Translations under genes and position numbers: made by a program
In this document: one piece after another, positions 8,085 through 17,113 of the stretch
How the letters are laid out: every line of letters begins with the position of its first letter
Position numbering within the stretch: the first letter of the stretch is position 1
Assembly: GCA_024278765.1 (NCBI GenBank)
Contig: JAJRSM010000007.1
Span: forward strand, 1 to 60,701
Origin: Deltaproteobacteria bacterium
GTDB taxonomy: Bacteria > Desulfobacterota > GWC2-55-46 > DRQE01
Direction of reading: 5' to 3'
DNA: 60,701 nucleotides
The notes under the pieces: model-generated
Seen by the model: the letters and a program-made list of their open reading frames with translations, nothing else
Databases searched by the model: none
What the model was told of the DNA's origin: nothing

Positions 8085-8939
8085 TTACGCCTCTGCCATG
8101 GCCTTTAGCCTCTTTATGCGCTCTGCCATCGGCGGATGGGTCGAAAACAATTTACGCATACCGCCCTTACCAGATAGCGGACTTACGATAAACATATGGG
8201 CCGTTGCGTCATTTACCTTTGGCATAGGGATCTTCTTATTATAGTATTCGAGCTTTTCCAGAGCCTTTGCCAGATATAGCGGATGGCCCGTGATATCTGC
8301 CCCACCTTTATCTGCGGCGTATTCCCTTGAACGGGAAATCGCCATCTGAATAATCATCGCTGCAAGCGGGCCGACTATCATCATTACAATAAGGACAGCA
8401 GGGTGACCGCCACCGCCTTCTCTGTTGTTTCTGCCGCCACTAAACAGCGAAGCCCACATCGCCATCTGAGCCATATAACTTATAGCTCCGGCAACGGTCG
8501 CCGCTACGGTTGATATCAGAATGTCGCGGTTTTTAATATGGCTTAACTCGTGGCCTATTACCCCGCCAAGCTCCTCTCTGGACAGAAGCTTCATAAGTCC
8601 GCTTGTAACAGCAACGGCAGAATGAGACGGATTGCGCCCGGTGGCAAATGCATTTGGCGTATCCTTATCCATCATATAGACCTTTGGCATCGGTAGTTCG
8701 GCATTCTCGGCGAGCACCCTAACGGTAGCGTAAAGATCTGGCTGATCTTCTTCGGTTACCTGCTTTGCCCTATACATCTTAAGAACAATCTTATCGCTGA
8801 ACCAATAGGTACCGAAATTCATAACGCCTGCGAAGACCAGTCCGATTATAGCACCGGAACGCCCACCCAGAGCAGCACCGGAGAATATCAACAGGGCCGC
8901 AAGGCCTGCCAAAAGTATAGTTGTCTTTACATAACTCAT
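8085..8939 (-). CDS. htpX: HtpX-family membrane zinc metalloprotease
   Basis: This inner-membrane M48 protease takes part in quality control of membrane proteins. It has 284 residues. Two hydrophobic segments lie at about 7-25 and 28-46. The zinc site HELSH is at 130-134, with the third ligand Glu in SREYAADKGG near residue 209. Two further membrane segments lie at about 145-165 and 180-205. It is monocistronic or the last gene after the DUF116 gene; a perfect terminator follows. Confidence 0.95.
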   Translation of the reverse strand: MSYVKTTILLAGLAALLIFSGAALGGRSGAIIGLVFAGVMNFGTYWFSDKIVLKMYRAKQVTEEDQPDLYATVRVLAENAELPMPKVYMMDKDTPNAFATGRNPSHSAVAVTSGLMKLLSREELGGVIGHELSHIKNRDILISTVAATVAGAISYMAQMAMWASLFSGGRNNREGGGGHPAVLIVMMIVGPLAAMIIQMAISRSREYAADKGGADITGHPLYLAKALEKLEYYNKKIPMPKVNDATAHMFIVSPLSGKGGMRKLFSTHPPMAERIKRLKAMAEA

Positions 8940-8995
8940 ATAATAAAACCTCCCTCAGATATCTAGATATAATATAGGCACACAGCCTCAGAACG

Positions 8996-9877
8996 TCAAG
9001 AGCTCACCTCTATTGTAGGCCTGCCGGATCTACCTAAAAGCTCCTCAATAGCCCCTTTGATCGCTGCGATATCAACGCCCGTATTCATGCAATAGCCATG
9101 CGGCCTTTTATTGATAACAGCCAGAACAGGCAGTGGGTACGCATCCTGCACCCCGCTTGTAAGGTCTCGCTCACAGGCAACAGCAACTACTGCGTCAGGA
9201 CGAAACTCCTTAAGTTTACGACGAGCAATCGTGCCGCCTGTTAAAACAAATAATTTTATACCGTATTCATTGGAAAGCGTCAAGAGCTCGGCTATCTCAC
9301 AACGGCCACACCTAACGCAGTTTGCAACGTCCTTTGTGACCTTTACCTTGCAGTCCTCCCACTGGATACAATGCGGCATCAAGATAATTATCTTCTCAGG
9401 ATTAAAACGCCGCCCGCCTGCGACCATCGAGCGGACCATACGGTTATTTATCTCTACAAAGGCACGCTCTATCTTGATCCTCGGTATCTTGAATAGGCCG
9501 CCAAAGAGAACCATCGCGGGAAGAAATAACTTAACCAGAAATCCCCTGTATCTGGACGACGGCGTAACGCTGCGCCCACCTATAAGAGAGAGTGCTATCC
9601 CTATCGCACCCCAGAAGACAATACCGCAGACGACGATAATAATAGCCGCCAGCACATACGGAAGTACGGGATGGATATTACCGAGCCCGACCGTCGGTAC
9701 GTACCAGAAAAAGAAACCCACAACAAGCAAGCCAACGGCGCAGAGCCCGAGAAGAAGCAGGAAGACCCCCTTCTCAAACTTATACTCTACGCTTCCCGTC
9801 ACCTCTGGTGCGTCACCACCTGCCTCAGGCAGGCCCGGACCTGTCTGAGACGAAGCATCTTCACGCCCTTTATCCAA
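8996..9877 (-). CDS. DUF116 membrane protein with Cys motifs
   Basis: This 293-residue protein has two membrane helices (about 33-60 and 72-100), then a cytoplasmic domain with CIQWEDC and CVRCGRC, a possible metal or Fe-S site, and an alpha/beta part (LFVLTGGTIARR, VVAVACERDLTSG). This is the DUF116 family; its biochemical role is not known. It overlaps the end of fmt by 8 bases. The def-fmt-DUF116 order is common in Deltaproteobacteria, hinting at a link to translation start or membrane proteins, but that is only context. Confidence 0.85.
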   Translation of the reverse strand: MDKGREDASSQTGPGLPEAGGDAPEVTGSVEYKFEKGVFLLLLGLCAVGLLVVGFFFWYVPTVGLGNIHPVLPYVLAAIIIVVCGIVFWGAIGIALSLIGGRSVTPSSRYRGFLVKLFLPAMVLFGGLFKIPRIKIERAFVEINNRMVRSMVAGGRRFNPEKIIILMPHCIQWEDCKVKVTKDVANCVRCGRCEIAELLTLSNEYGIKLFVLTGGTIARRKLKEFRPDAVVAVACERDLTSGVQDAYPLPVLAVINKRPHGYCMNTGVDIAAIKGAIEELLGRSGRPTIEVSS

Positions 9878-10823
9878 GCCTCTCTCCCCCTGCCAACTTA
9901 TAACCCATCAAAAATTCCTTTGCGGTCATACGCCTCTTACCCTCAAGCTGAAGCTCTTCGATTATATACTCGCCGCCTAAGCAACCAACCGATATTTCAT
10001 TGCTACTAATATTCGTTATTACGCCGAGGCCTGAATCTACTCCTGCTTCCATTGCCACGCGCCCCTTGTGAATCTTCAATGTTTTACCATTGATTGTCGT
10101 ATATGCTCCAGGCCACGGACTGAGCCCTCGCAGCCGGTTATTAATCTCAGTAGGAGTCAAGGTCCAATCGATCAGACCATCGGCCTTTTTAAGCATCGGG
10201 GCGTAACTGGCCTTTGCACTATCCTGCGCAGTAGCCTTTAGATCGCCTTTTAGAAGTCGCCTTAAGGTCTCTACCAGAAGCGGCGCACCGTCACTTGCCA
10301 TACGCTCGCTCAGCTCTCCTGCCGTCTCGCCCGTGCCTATCTCCAGAGTGCTCGTAAGCAGCATATCGCCGGTATCCATACCCTCGTCCATAAACATAGT
10401 GGTCGTCCCTGTGACCTTATCGCCGTTTATTATCGCACGATTTATCGGCCCAGCCCCTCTATATGCCGGCAAAAGAGATGCATGCAGATTAATCGCACCG
10501 AGCCTTGGCACCTCCAAGACGGCCTTTGGCAGGATCTTACCGTAGGCAACGACAACAATAAAATCAGGTGCAAGTGACGTGATCTCCTCTAAAAATGCAT
10601 CACCTAGCCGCTCCGGTTCGATTACTTTAATACTGCTTTCCTGCGCTCGTACCTTAACAGGGGTCGGCGCGGCTTTGCGCCCGCGCCCCTTTGGCCGCTC
10701 CGGACGAGTCACAACCCCGACCAGATCAAAGCCCGCCTCTATAAGTGCCGCAAGGCTTGGCACAGCAAACTCTGGCGTACCCATAAAAAGCACCTTAATA
10801 CCCCGCACCTCAACACTACTCAA
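9870..10823 (-). CDS. fmt: methionyl-tRNA formyltransferase
   Basis: It formylates initiator Met-tRNA with 10-formyl-tetrahydrofolate. It has 317 residues. The N-terminal domain is KVLFMGTPEFAVPSL, the folate/catalytic motif is NLHASLLPAYRGAGPINRAI, and the C-terminal tRNA-binding domain holds GLSPWPGAYT. The farthest start is a TTG at 10823 with GAGAG upstream; a GTG five codons later is also possible. It lies 27 bases after def, its functional partner, because deformylase removes the formyl group. Confidence 0.95.
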   Translation of the reverse strand: MSSVEVRGIKVLFMGTPEFAVPSLAALIEAGFDLVGVVTRPERPKGRGRKAAPTPVKVRAQESSIKVIEPERLGDAFLEEITSLAPDFIVVVAYGKILPKAVLEVPRLGAINLHASLLPAYRGAGPINRAIINGDKVTGTTTMFMDEGMDTGDMLLTSTLEIGTGETAGELSERMASDGAPLLVETLRRLLKGDLKATAQDSAKASYAPMLKKADGLIDWTLTPTEINNRLRGLSPWPGAYTTINGKTLKIHKGRVAMEAGVDSGLGVITNISSNEISVGCLGGEYIIEELQLEGKRRMTAKEFLMGYKLAGGERLG

Positions 10824-10850
10824 GCTCGCTACTCTCGGCCTTTACCATCA

Positions 10851-11462
10851 CTAGTCTTCACCCTCACTGGCCATAAACCTCTTATACTTCCTGATCAAGA
10901 GACTTCGCTTAAGCCTGCTGACCCTATCTATAAAGACCACGCCATCGAGGTGATCTATCTCATGCTGCAATGCTATCGCAATAAGGCCCGCAGCCTTTAT
11001 TACGACAGGCAGACCATTTTCGTCAAGGGCCTTCAACTGGATACACGCATGCCTTCTAACATCTGCTACGATGCCGGGTAGGCTCAGACATCCTTCTTCA
11101 AAGACGACCTCACCATCAGCACTTATTATCTCCGGATTTACTAGCTTTAGCAAATACCGGGCATGTCCTGGCTGACCATCTTCGCCCTCATTAGCCAGCT
11201 CCTCAACGGCTCGCTCTGCCTTTATCTCTGATACACTCTTTATCTCTGCATCCGCTCCGACCTCTTTATCCGGAACATCTAAAACGATAACACGGCGAGC
11301 AACACCAATCTGAGTTGCGGCGAGGCCAAGGCCGGCCTCTTTATACATCGTCTCGATTAAATCTGCTATAAGTGCACGGACGTCGTCATCTACCTCGTCA
11401 ACAACAGCCGCCTTGACCTTAAGTGCCGGATCAGGATATTTCAAAACCTCTCTCAAAGCCAC
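10851..11462 (-). CDS. def: peptide deformylase with an internal insertion
   Basis: It removes N-formyl groups from nascent proteins using a bound metal. All three motifs are present: GLAATQIG, EGCLSLPG and QHEIDHLDG, the last two giving the Cys and two His ligands. At 203 residues it is longer than the usual ~170. A charged insertion of about 35-40 residues (around residues 70-110) sits between the first motif and the EGCLS strand. The start is GTG with AGGAGA eight bases upstream. The stop is TAG, so amber is an ordinary stop in this genome. Confidence 0.95.
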   Translation of the reverse strand: MALREVLKYPDPALKVKAAVVDEVDDDVRALIADLIETMYKEAGLGLAATQIGVARRVIVLDVPDKEVGADAEIKSVSEIKAERAVEELANEGEDGQPGHARYLLKLVNPEIISADGEVVFEEGCLSLPGIVADVRRHACIQLKALDENGLPVVIKAAGLIAIALQHEIDHLDGVVFIDRVSRLKRSLLIRKYKRFMASEGED

Positions 11463-11533
11463 TGAAAATATCTCCTTAAATAAAAACTTAATATTATATT
11501 ATACCCTAAAGAGAGCTCTTTTAATAGCAGAAG

Positions 11534-13984
11534 CTAGACCGTCATTAACGGGTCTATATCGACCACAAGTCCTATACCCGACGGCGGCTTACCAAGGCCC
11601 GACAATAATAACCGCAGAAAGCGATTCATAAGCTTTGCATCCCCAGCCTTTACAAGCATCTGCAAGCGATACCGCCCCTTTATCCTCGCAATCAGCATAG
11701 GGGCCGGGCCAAGCACCATGACCTCGCCCCTTACCTGTTGCTCACTTGCCCGTGCTGCCCTCTGTAAAGTCTTAGAAAACCGCAGGACCGCAACCTCACT
11801 AGGGCCCTCTATCCGAATGGCAGTAAGCCTCTTCTTCGGCGGATAGCCAAGCTCGTCTCTAAGGGCTAGCTCGGCCTCGAAAAACCCCTCGTAGTCATGG
11901 CCGGCGGCACTCTTTAAGCAATCATTATGAGGGCTAAGGGTCTGAACAACAACACGGGCCGGTTTTTCTCCTCTACCGGCCCTACCAGAGGCCTGCGAGA
12001 TAAGCTGAAAGGTCCGCTCGGCACTTCTGAAATCCGGCATATTCAGAGACGTATCTGCTGATATCACACCAACTAGCGTTACTTCTGGGAAATGATGCCC
12101 CTTTGAGACCATCTGCGTACCGATCAAGACATCAATACGACCAGCCTCAACGTCACCGAGAATCCGCATAAGAGAGCCCTTACGACGCGTCGTGTCTCTA
12201 TCGAGTCGCGCTACGCGCGCCTCGGGAAAGAGCCTGCGCACCTCTTCTTCGACCTTTTCCGTACCAAGGCCCGGGCTTGCAAGCTCGCCGCTCTTGCAAG
12301 AAGGACAGGCCGCAGGCGTCGCCATCGTCATATCGCAGTAATGGCACTTAAGCAGGTTATCACCCTTATGGCGCGTCAGGCTAACCTCGCAGTTGGTGCA
12401 TCTGATGACCTCACCGCAGTCCCTACATATAAAAAAATTAGAAAACCCCCGTCTATTAAGAAAAAGAATTACCTGCTCTTTTTTGTCCAGAGCTTCCTGC
12501 ATTAAATGCTCCAGCCGCTCGGAGATGACATCCTTTATCCCTCTCATATCAAGCAACTCTATCTCCGGCAAAGTCCCGCCACCGACCCGCCCACTTAGGC
12601 GCAACGGCGTTATACGCCCTTCCCTTGCATTGGTAAAACTCTCAAGCGAAGGCGTTGCAGAACCCAGCACAACCGTAGCCCCCAAGATCTTACCGAGCAT
12701 CAAGGCAGCGTCCCGTGCATTATAGCGAGGACTCTCAGACTGCTTATACGACGGGTCATGCTCTTCGTCAACAATAATAACGCCGATATTTTTTAAAGGC
12801 GCAAACAAGGCCGAACGAGCTCCGATTACAATATCGGCCTGACCGGAACGAATCTTTTGCCACTGATCATATCGTTCGCCTTCAGACAAAGAGCTATGAA
12901 CAACAGCGACCCTACCCGGAAAGAGCCCCGTCAGATAAGAAAACAACGTACCTGTTAGGGCTATCTCAGGAACCAGGACCAGAGCGTGCCGCCCGCTCTT
13001 TACGACCTCTTCTATTACCTTAAGATATACAAGCGTCTTTCCGCTCCCTGTTATGCCGTACAAAAGATAAGGCGCAAAACCCTTGCCAAGCCCTGAAAAG
13101 ATCTTCTCTATTGCAACCGTCTGCTCCTGCGTCGGAACGAAATCAGAGGGACGCGCCGCTAGCCCTGCAAAGGGATCTCGCTCTACCGCGACCTCACCAA
13201 CCACGGCGACGCCTTTTTCTTTCAGGCCCTTTACCGCAGAATCTACCGAGCCGAAATTATCTCTTAACACCTTAAAAGTAGTCTTGCCGTGCTCAGCCAA
13301 AAACTCAGCGACCTTCATCTGGAGCGGAGACCTTTTTAAATCACCTAACGCAGTTTCAATATCAACGGCCAACTCAACCGTTCTCTCTGTCTTGGCCTTT
13401 GCTCCGCCCTTTATCTTTAGTTCTTCTTTTATCAGGCCGTCACGTTTGAGCCGCCCTACAAAGCCATAAAAACCCGCCTGTTTTATTTTTTTCTGAAGCG
13501 TGGCCACGGCCACGCCCGTGCCTACGGCGTTAAGCAGCGAAGCTGCCTTTCCTGCGTTGCCTTCAGCAAGCATCTGCTCGCCCTCTTTAGTCAGGCTCAG
13601 ATGCCTGCAACTCTTCAGGTTCAGCATCGGCGGATGGATCAGCGGGAAGACCTCGCCCGGAGCTGCCATATAATAAGTAGATATCCAACGGAGGAATTTA
13701 AGATGTTTTGCGTCAAAGAGCGGGGCGGTATCGAGAATATCCTGAATACGCTTTGTCTTTACCTCGGCATCCAGATTAGCTTCTTTTTTAAGGACCACGA
13801 CGTAGGCCGTAATAACACGGCCTGCGAAAGGGACCAAGACCCTTTGACCGACCTTTATATGAGGGCGCAGCTGCTCGGGCACCTCATAGGTGAAGAAGCC
13901 GTCGAGCGGCAAAGGTACTGCTAGATCAGCGTAGATAGTCAAAATAATATACTTTTTTATTGGTTTTTTTAGACTATGGGTCAA
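11534..13984 (-). CDS. priA: primosomal replication helicase PriA
   Basis: PriA reloads the replisome at collapsed forks. It has about 816 residues. The order is an N-terminal DNA-binding domain (LPLDGFFTYEVPE), Walker A GITGSGKT, the DEEH box, a zinc region with four CxxC pairs (CRDC, CTNC, CHYC, CPSC), and a C-terminal helicase domain (GTQMVSKGHHFP, QASGRAGRG). The first in-frame start is TTG at 13984 without a clear ribosome binding site, so the true start may be a little downstream. It lies just downstream of dnaB, another replication helicase. Confidence 0.95.
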   Translation of the reverse strand: MTHSLKKPIKKYIILTIYADLAVPLPLDGFFTYEVPEQLRPHIKVGQRVLVPFAGRVITAYVVVLKKEANLDAEVKTKRIQDILDTAPLFDAKHLKFLRWISTYYMAAPGEVFPLIHPPMLNLKSCRHLSLTKEGEQMLAEGNAGKAASLLNAVGTGVAVATLQKKIKQAGFYGFVGRLKRDGLIKEELKIKGGAKAKTERTVELAVDIETALGDLKRSPLQMKVAEFLAEHGKTTFKVLRDNFGSVDSAVKGLKEKGVAVVGEVAVERDPFAGLAARPSDFVPTQEQTVAIEKIFSGLGKGFAPYLLYGITGSGKTLVYLKVIEEVVKSGRHALVLVPEIALTGTLFSYLTGLFPGRVAVVHSSLSEGERYDQWQKIRSGQADIVIGARSALFAPLKNIGVIIVDEEHDPSYKQSESPRYNARDAALMLGKILGATVVLGSATPSLESFTNAREGRITPLRLSGRVGGGTLPEIELLDMRGIKDVISERLEHLMQEALDKKEQVILFLNRRGFSNFFICRDCGEVIRCTNCEVSLTRHKGDNLLKCHYCDMTMATPAACPSCKSGELASPGLGTEKVEEEVRRLFPEARVARLDRDTTRRKGSLMRILGDVEAGRIDVLIGTQMVSKGHHFPEVTLVGVISADTSLNMPDFRSAERTFQLISQASGRAGRGEKPARVVVQTLSPHNDCLKSAAGHDYEGFFEAELALRDELGYPPKKRLTAIRIEGPSEVAVLRFSKTLQRAARASEQQVRGEVMVLGPAPMLIARIKGRYRLQMLVKAGDAKLMNRFLRLLLSGLGKPPSGIGLVVDIDPLMTV

Positions 13985-14005
13985 GGGTATCTAAAACAAG
14001 CAAGA

Positions 14006-15418
14006 CTACTCGACCCACTCGTCTTGGATATCACCGTAATCTACCTGGGTCTGGTCCTCAAACCTTGCATGCTCGTGCATAAAGGTCAGATGCACATCGC
14101 CGGTCGGGCCGTTACGCTGCTTCCTTACAAGTATCTCGGCCTTGCGCCTAACGCCGCAGGTACAGAGATCAGCCGGGCAATCGCAGGGCTTATATACCGA
14201 TTCCCTGTAGACGAACATAACTACGTCTGCATCTTGCTCGATAGCTCCGGACTCTCTCAGGTCAGACAAGACCGGTTTGCTATCCTCGCGCTGCTCGGTA
14301 CGCCGGGATAACTGCGACAGAGCTATGACCGGGATTTTAAGATCCTTTGCAAGGGCCTTTAAAGACCTTGATATCTCACTAATCTCTTGCTCGCGACTAT
14401 CGACACGCCCCTTGCCGCGCATAAGCTGCAAGTAATCTATAACTATAAGCTTTAGGCCAAGCTCATTTTTCCACCTGCGACACTTTGCACGCAACTCCAG
14501 AGAGCTCTGCGCCGGAGTGTCGTCTATATAGATCGGAGCTTCTGATAGAGTCCCGGCGGCTGTCGCGAGCCTTGACCAGTCCTCGTCATTTAAGCGGCCA
14601 TTGCGAAGCCTTTGCAGATCGACCTTTGCACGAGAAGCGAGCATCCTCTGGGTAAGCTGTTCTTTACTCATCTCTAGCGAGAAAAATGCCACCGGATCGC
14701 CTTGATCTATCGCTGCATTCTCGGCGATATTAAGGGCAAAGGCCGTCTTTCCCATACTCGGCCTTCCGGCAAGTATAATAAGGTCCGAGGGCTGCAAGCC
14801 CGAGGTTATCTTATCCAGATCCTTATACCCACTGGCAACACCAGTTATATGATTCTTATTAGCGTAGAGCTTTTCTACGGTCTCAAAGGTATCTTTAATT
14901 ATGTCTTTAAGGGCGTAATAAGATTTCTTCGCGCGATCCTGCGAGACACGAAAGATTATAGTCTCGGCCTCGTCGATAAAATCCTCGATAGAGTCGCCGC
15001 CCTCATAGCCGCGCGTCACAATCTGGGTAGCCGCTCCGATAAGCTCACGCAAAAGACAACGCTCTTTAACGATCCTTGCATAATAATTTATATTAGCTGC
15101 CGTAGGGGTAGCCTCGACAATAGACGCTATATACGATATACCGCCGACAGAGTCGAGCACATCAGAGTCGGAGAAAAGATCTGATAAGGTGATAATATCT
15201 ACAGGGGTATTACGCTCAAAGAGCGTCGCCATCCCCTTAAACAGGGCGGCATGTACAGGGCTATAAAAATCAGTCCCATCCGGGCGGAGGAGTTCAAGGA
15301 CCTTGTTTATGCCGTCTGTATCCAGAAGCACCCCGCCAAGGACTGCCTTCTCGGCCTCCAGATTATGAGGCAAGACCTTATAACGCTTGTCTTTCTCTTC
15401 CTGTAAACTTACCGCCAT
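14006..15418 (-). CDS. dnaB: replicative DNA helicase DnaB with a Cys-rich insertion
   Basis: This is the hexameric helicase that unwinds DNA at the fork. It has 470 residues from ATG 15418; a TTG two codons upstream is less likely. The N-terminal domain (LPHNLEAEKAVLGG) is followed by the RecA-like domain with Walker A GRPSMGKTA, Walker B LIVIDYLQLM and LSQLSRRTEQREDSKP. Near the C-terminus, between MFVYRESVYK and RRKAEILVRKQRNGPTG, lies a short insertion with four cysteines (CDCPADLCTC) that could bind metal. It follows rplI behind a terminator. Confidence 0.96.
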   Translation of the reverse strand: MAVSLQEEKDKRYKVLPHNLEAEKAVLGGVLLDTDGINKVLELLRPDGTDFYSPVHAALFKGMATLFERNTPVDIITLSDLFSDSDVLDSVGGISYIASIVEATPTAANINYYARIVKERCLLRELIGAATQIVTRGYEGGDSIEDFIDEAETIIFRVSQDRAKKSYYALKDIIKDTFETVEKLYANKNHITGVASGYKDLDKITSGLQPSDLIILAGRPSMGKTAFALNIAENAAIDQGDPVAFFSLEMSKEQLTQRMLASRAKVDLQRLRNGRLNDEDWSRLATAAGTLSEAPIYIDDTPAQSSLELRAKCRRWKNELGLKLIVIDYLQLMRGKGRVDSREQEISEISRSLKALAKDLKIPVIALSQLSRRTEQREDSKPVLSDLRESGAIEQDADVVMFVYRESVYKPCDCPADLCTCGVRRKAEILVRKQRNGPTGDVHLTFMHEHARFEDQTQVDYGDIQDEWVE

Positions 15419-15440
15419 AACCAAACCCCGTAACTCTCAA

Positions 15441-15507
15441 ATAAAAAAACCGTCTGAGACTCTTTACCTAAGCCATCCAAGATGGCCAGTAGCAGTCCCA
15501 GACGGTT
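15441..15507 (-). terminator. terminator between rplI and dnaB
   Basis: The outer stem pairs 15448-15461 with 15494-15507, and a smaller inner hairpin (GCCATC/GATGGC) lies at 15472-15486. A run of seven T follows on the minus strand. It should end or attenuate transcription from the rpsF operon before dnaB. Confidence 0.8.
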
Positions 15508-15535
15508 CTGTTTTGTTCTATATTATTCTATAACT

Positions 15536-16108
15536 CTATGCTTTTTCTGTTGACTCAGCGGAAGCTGCCTCTGTTGCTGCAGCTTCATCAGTAGAAGCTG
15601 CACCTGCTTCCGGGGCTACATCTGCTTCTGGCTCAGCTACTTCCTCTACAGGGGCTTTCTTCGGTGCCTCGTCCTCGACAGAGACATTAAGCACTGCCTT
15701 AATTCCGGGATGAAGCTTAAAAGGAACCTTATAAGAACCAAGGGATTTGATAGGATCGCCAAGGACGATCTTCTTTCTATCTATCTCAAAGTTCTGTGCC
15801 TTGAGCTCGGCCTCTATATCCATAGATGTAACCGAACCAAAGAGCTTACCTTCCTCGCCGACCTTTCTCTTAAATACTAGCTGCAGGGCCTCAAGCGCGT
15901 CTTTCTGAGAATTAGCATCGCCTCTGAGCTTCTCGGCCTTCTTTTCCCAGCCCTCACGCTCGCTCTCAAACTGCTTTCTATTTCCCTTGGTAGCCACAAT
16001 GGCTATACCTCTGGGAATAAGATAGTTCCTTGCGTAACCAGGAGCGACATTTACTATCTCTCCTGTATTACCAAGCTTTTCCATATCGTTTTTAAGTATT
16101 ATCTGCAT
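15536..16108 (-). CDS. rplI: 50S ribosomal protein L9 with acidic tail
   Basis: L9 binds 23S rRNA and projects from the large subunit. It has 190 residues; the typical L9 is about 150. The N-terminal signature is MQIILKNDMEKLGNTGEIV, with VAPGYARNYLIPRG next. The extra part is an Ala/Glu-rich C-terminal tail from about residue 148 with no recognisable domain. It is co-oriented with rpsF and rpsR (about 100 bases apart) and ends at a strong terminator. Confidence 0.97.
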   Translation of the reverse strand: MQIILKNDMEKLGNTGEIVNVAPGYARNYLIPRGIAIVATKGNRKQFESEREGWEKKAEKLRGDANSQKDALEALQLVFKRKVGEEGKLFGSVTSMDIEAELKAQNFEIDRKKIVLGDPIKSLGSYKVPFKLHPGIKAVLNVSVEDEAPKKAPVEEVAEPEADVAPEAGAASTDEAAATEAASAESTEKA

Positions 16109-16210
16109 CTCGTTAAAACTCCTTTAACCGTCACAGGCCAACTCTAATAAAGCTACAGACACGACCATTACAAAAGATCATAAAGTAACCCAGGTCGGAC
16201 AGGCGGATTA

Positions 16211-16549
16211 TCAGTCTAGTGATACTGTTGAAAAAGGTATTATAGCCAGTACGCGAGCACGCTTTACGGCGGTGCTGATTTGTCTCTGATGTTTGGCACA
16301 TGCCCCGCTTAACCTGCGAGGTACGATCTTGCCTCTCTCTGAGAGAAAAGGCCTTAAGGCCTTTGCGTCTTTATAATCTATAGAAAGCTTAGGCTCTGCA
16401 CAATAACGACAGACACGCCTTCTGCTAAAGTTTCTTCTTCCTGCAAAACGCCCTGCCGGTCTCTGTGGCCTACCGCCGGGTCCTGATGGCCTGCGTGCCG
16501 GTCCGCCTGACGGCGCACCTCCTGATGGTCTTCCGCTTCCGTTAGGCAT
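16211..16549 (-). CDS. rpsR: 30S ribosomal protein S18
   Basis: S18 pairs with S6 on the small-subunit platform. It has 112 residues when started at ATG 16549, chosen because AGGGAGGT lies just upstream and the first residues [11 protein letters not shown] begin a Gly/Pro/Arg-rich extension. The conserved body is [19 protein letters not shown] and [15 protein letters not shown]. The gene overlaps the end of rpsF by 8 bases, so the two are translationally linked. Confidence 0.95.
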   Translation of the reverse strand: MPNGSGRPSGGAPSGGPARRPSGPGGRPQRPAGRFAGRRNFSRRRVCRYCAEPKLSIDYKDAKALRPFLSERGKIVPRRLSGACAKHQRQISTAVKRARVLAIIPFSTVSLD

Positions 16550-16952
16550 TGTCGGCACCTCCCTCTGGCTTAGCAGCCTCTGCTGCTTCTGCTGGTTTAG
16601 CAGCCTCGGCTGGCTTAACAACCTCGGCCTCAACCGGTTTGACTGCTCTCTTCTTAAGTACAACTGTCTGAAAACGCATTACATTTTCGTTGTGCTTAAA
16701 CATAAGCTCCAACTCTTCTACGAGCGGGCCTGCACCGGCGGCCTCACCCCTGCTGAAACTAAGAACGACATAATGCCCGTCATTCCTCTTTGCGATTGGG
16801 TAAGCCAACCTGCGCCTTCCCCATTCATCTACTTCCACGTCCTCTGCGCCATGCTTACCAACCAGTTCCAGTGCCTTGGCTGTAATACCCTTAATAGCCT
16901 CTTCACCGATCTCTGGATTGATAATATAGACGGTCTCGAAATGTCTATCCAT
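16542..16952 (-). CDS. rpsF: 30S ribosomal protein S6 with Ala/Pro/Lys tail
   Basis: S6 forms a dimer with S18 in the small subunit. It has 136 residues. The N-terminal strand is [16 protein letters not shown], followed by [20 protein letters not shown]. After about residue 107 comes a low-complexity tail of repeated KPAEA-type units, longer than in most S6 proteins and not conserved. It is the first gene of rpsF-rpsR-rplI. Confidence 0.95.
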   Translation of the reverse strand: MDRHFETVYIINPEIGEEAIKGITAKALELVGKHGAEDVEVDEWGRRRLAYPIAKRNDGHYVVLSFSRGEAAGAGPLVEELELMFKHNENVMRFQTVVLKKRAVKPVEAEVVKPAEAAKPAEAAEAAKPEGGADNA

Positions 16953-17070
16953 CTTTTCTCCTTTTGGATCCCCGCTCTTTAATAGAGTCGGGTTCGCCCT
17001 TATCAGGCAAGGTTTTTTCTACTACATAGTACTTTTCAGCCCCTTGTAGAGCCAAAGAGTATTTATACTA

Positions 17071-17098
17071 CAAAGAAAGTCCTAAATCAAGGACTTTC
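17071..17098 (-). terminator. hairpin after ychF
   Basis: A 9-bp stem (17075-17083 with 17090-17098) is followed on the minus strand by TTTGTAG. This is a moderate intrinsic terminator between ychF and rpsF. Confidence 0.6.
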
Positions 17099-17113
17099 CT
17101 CTCTCTATCGTGG

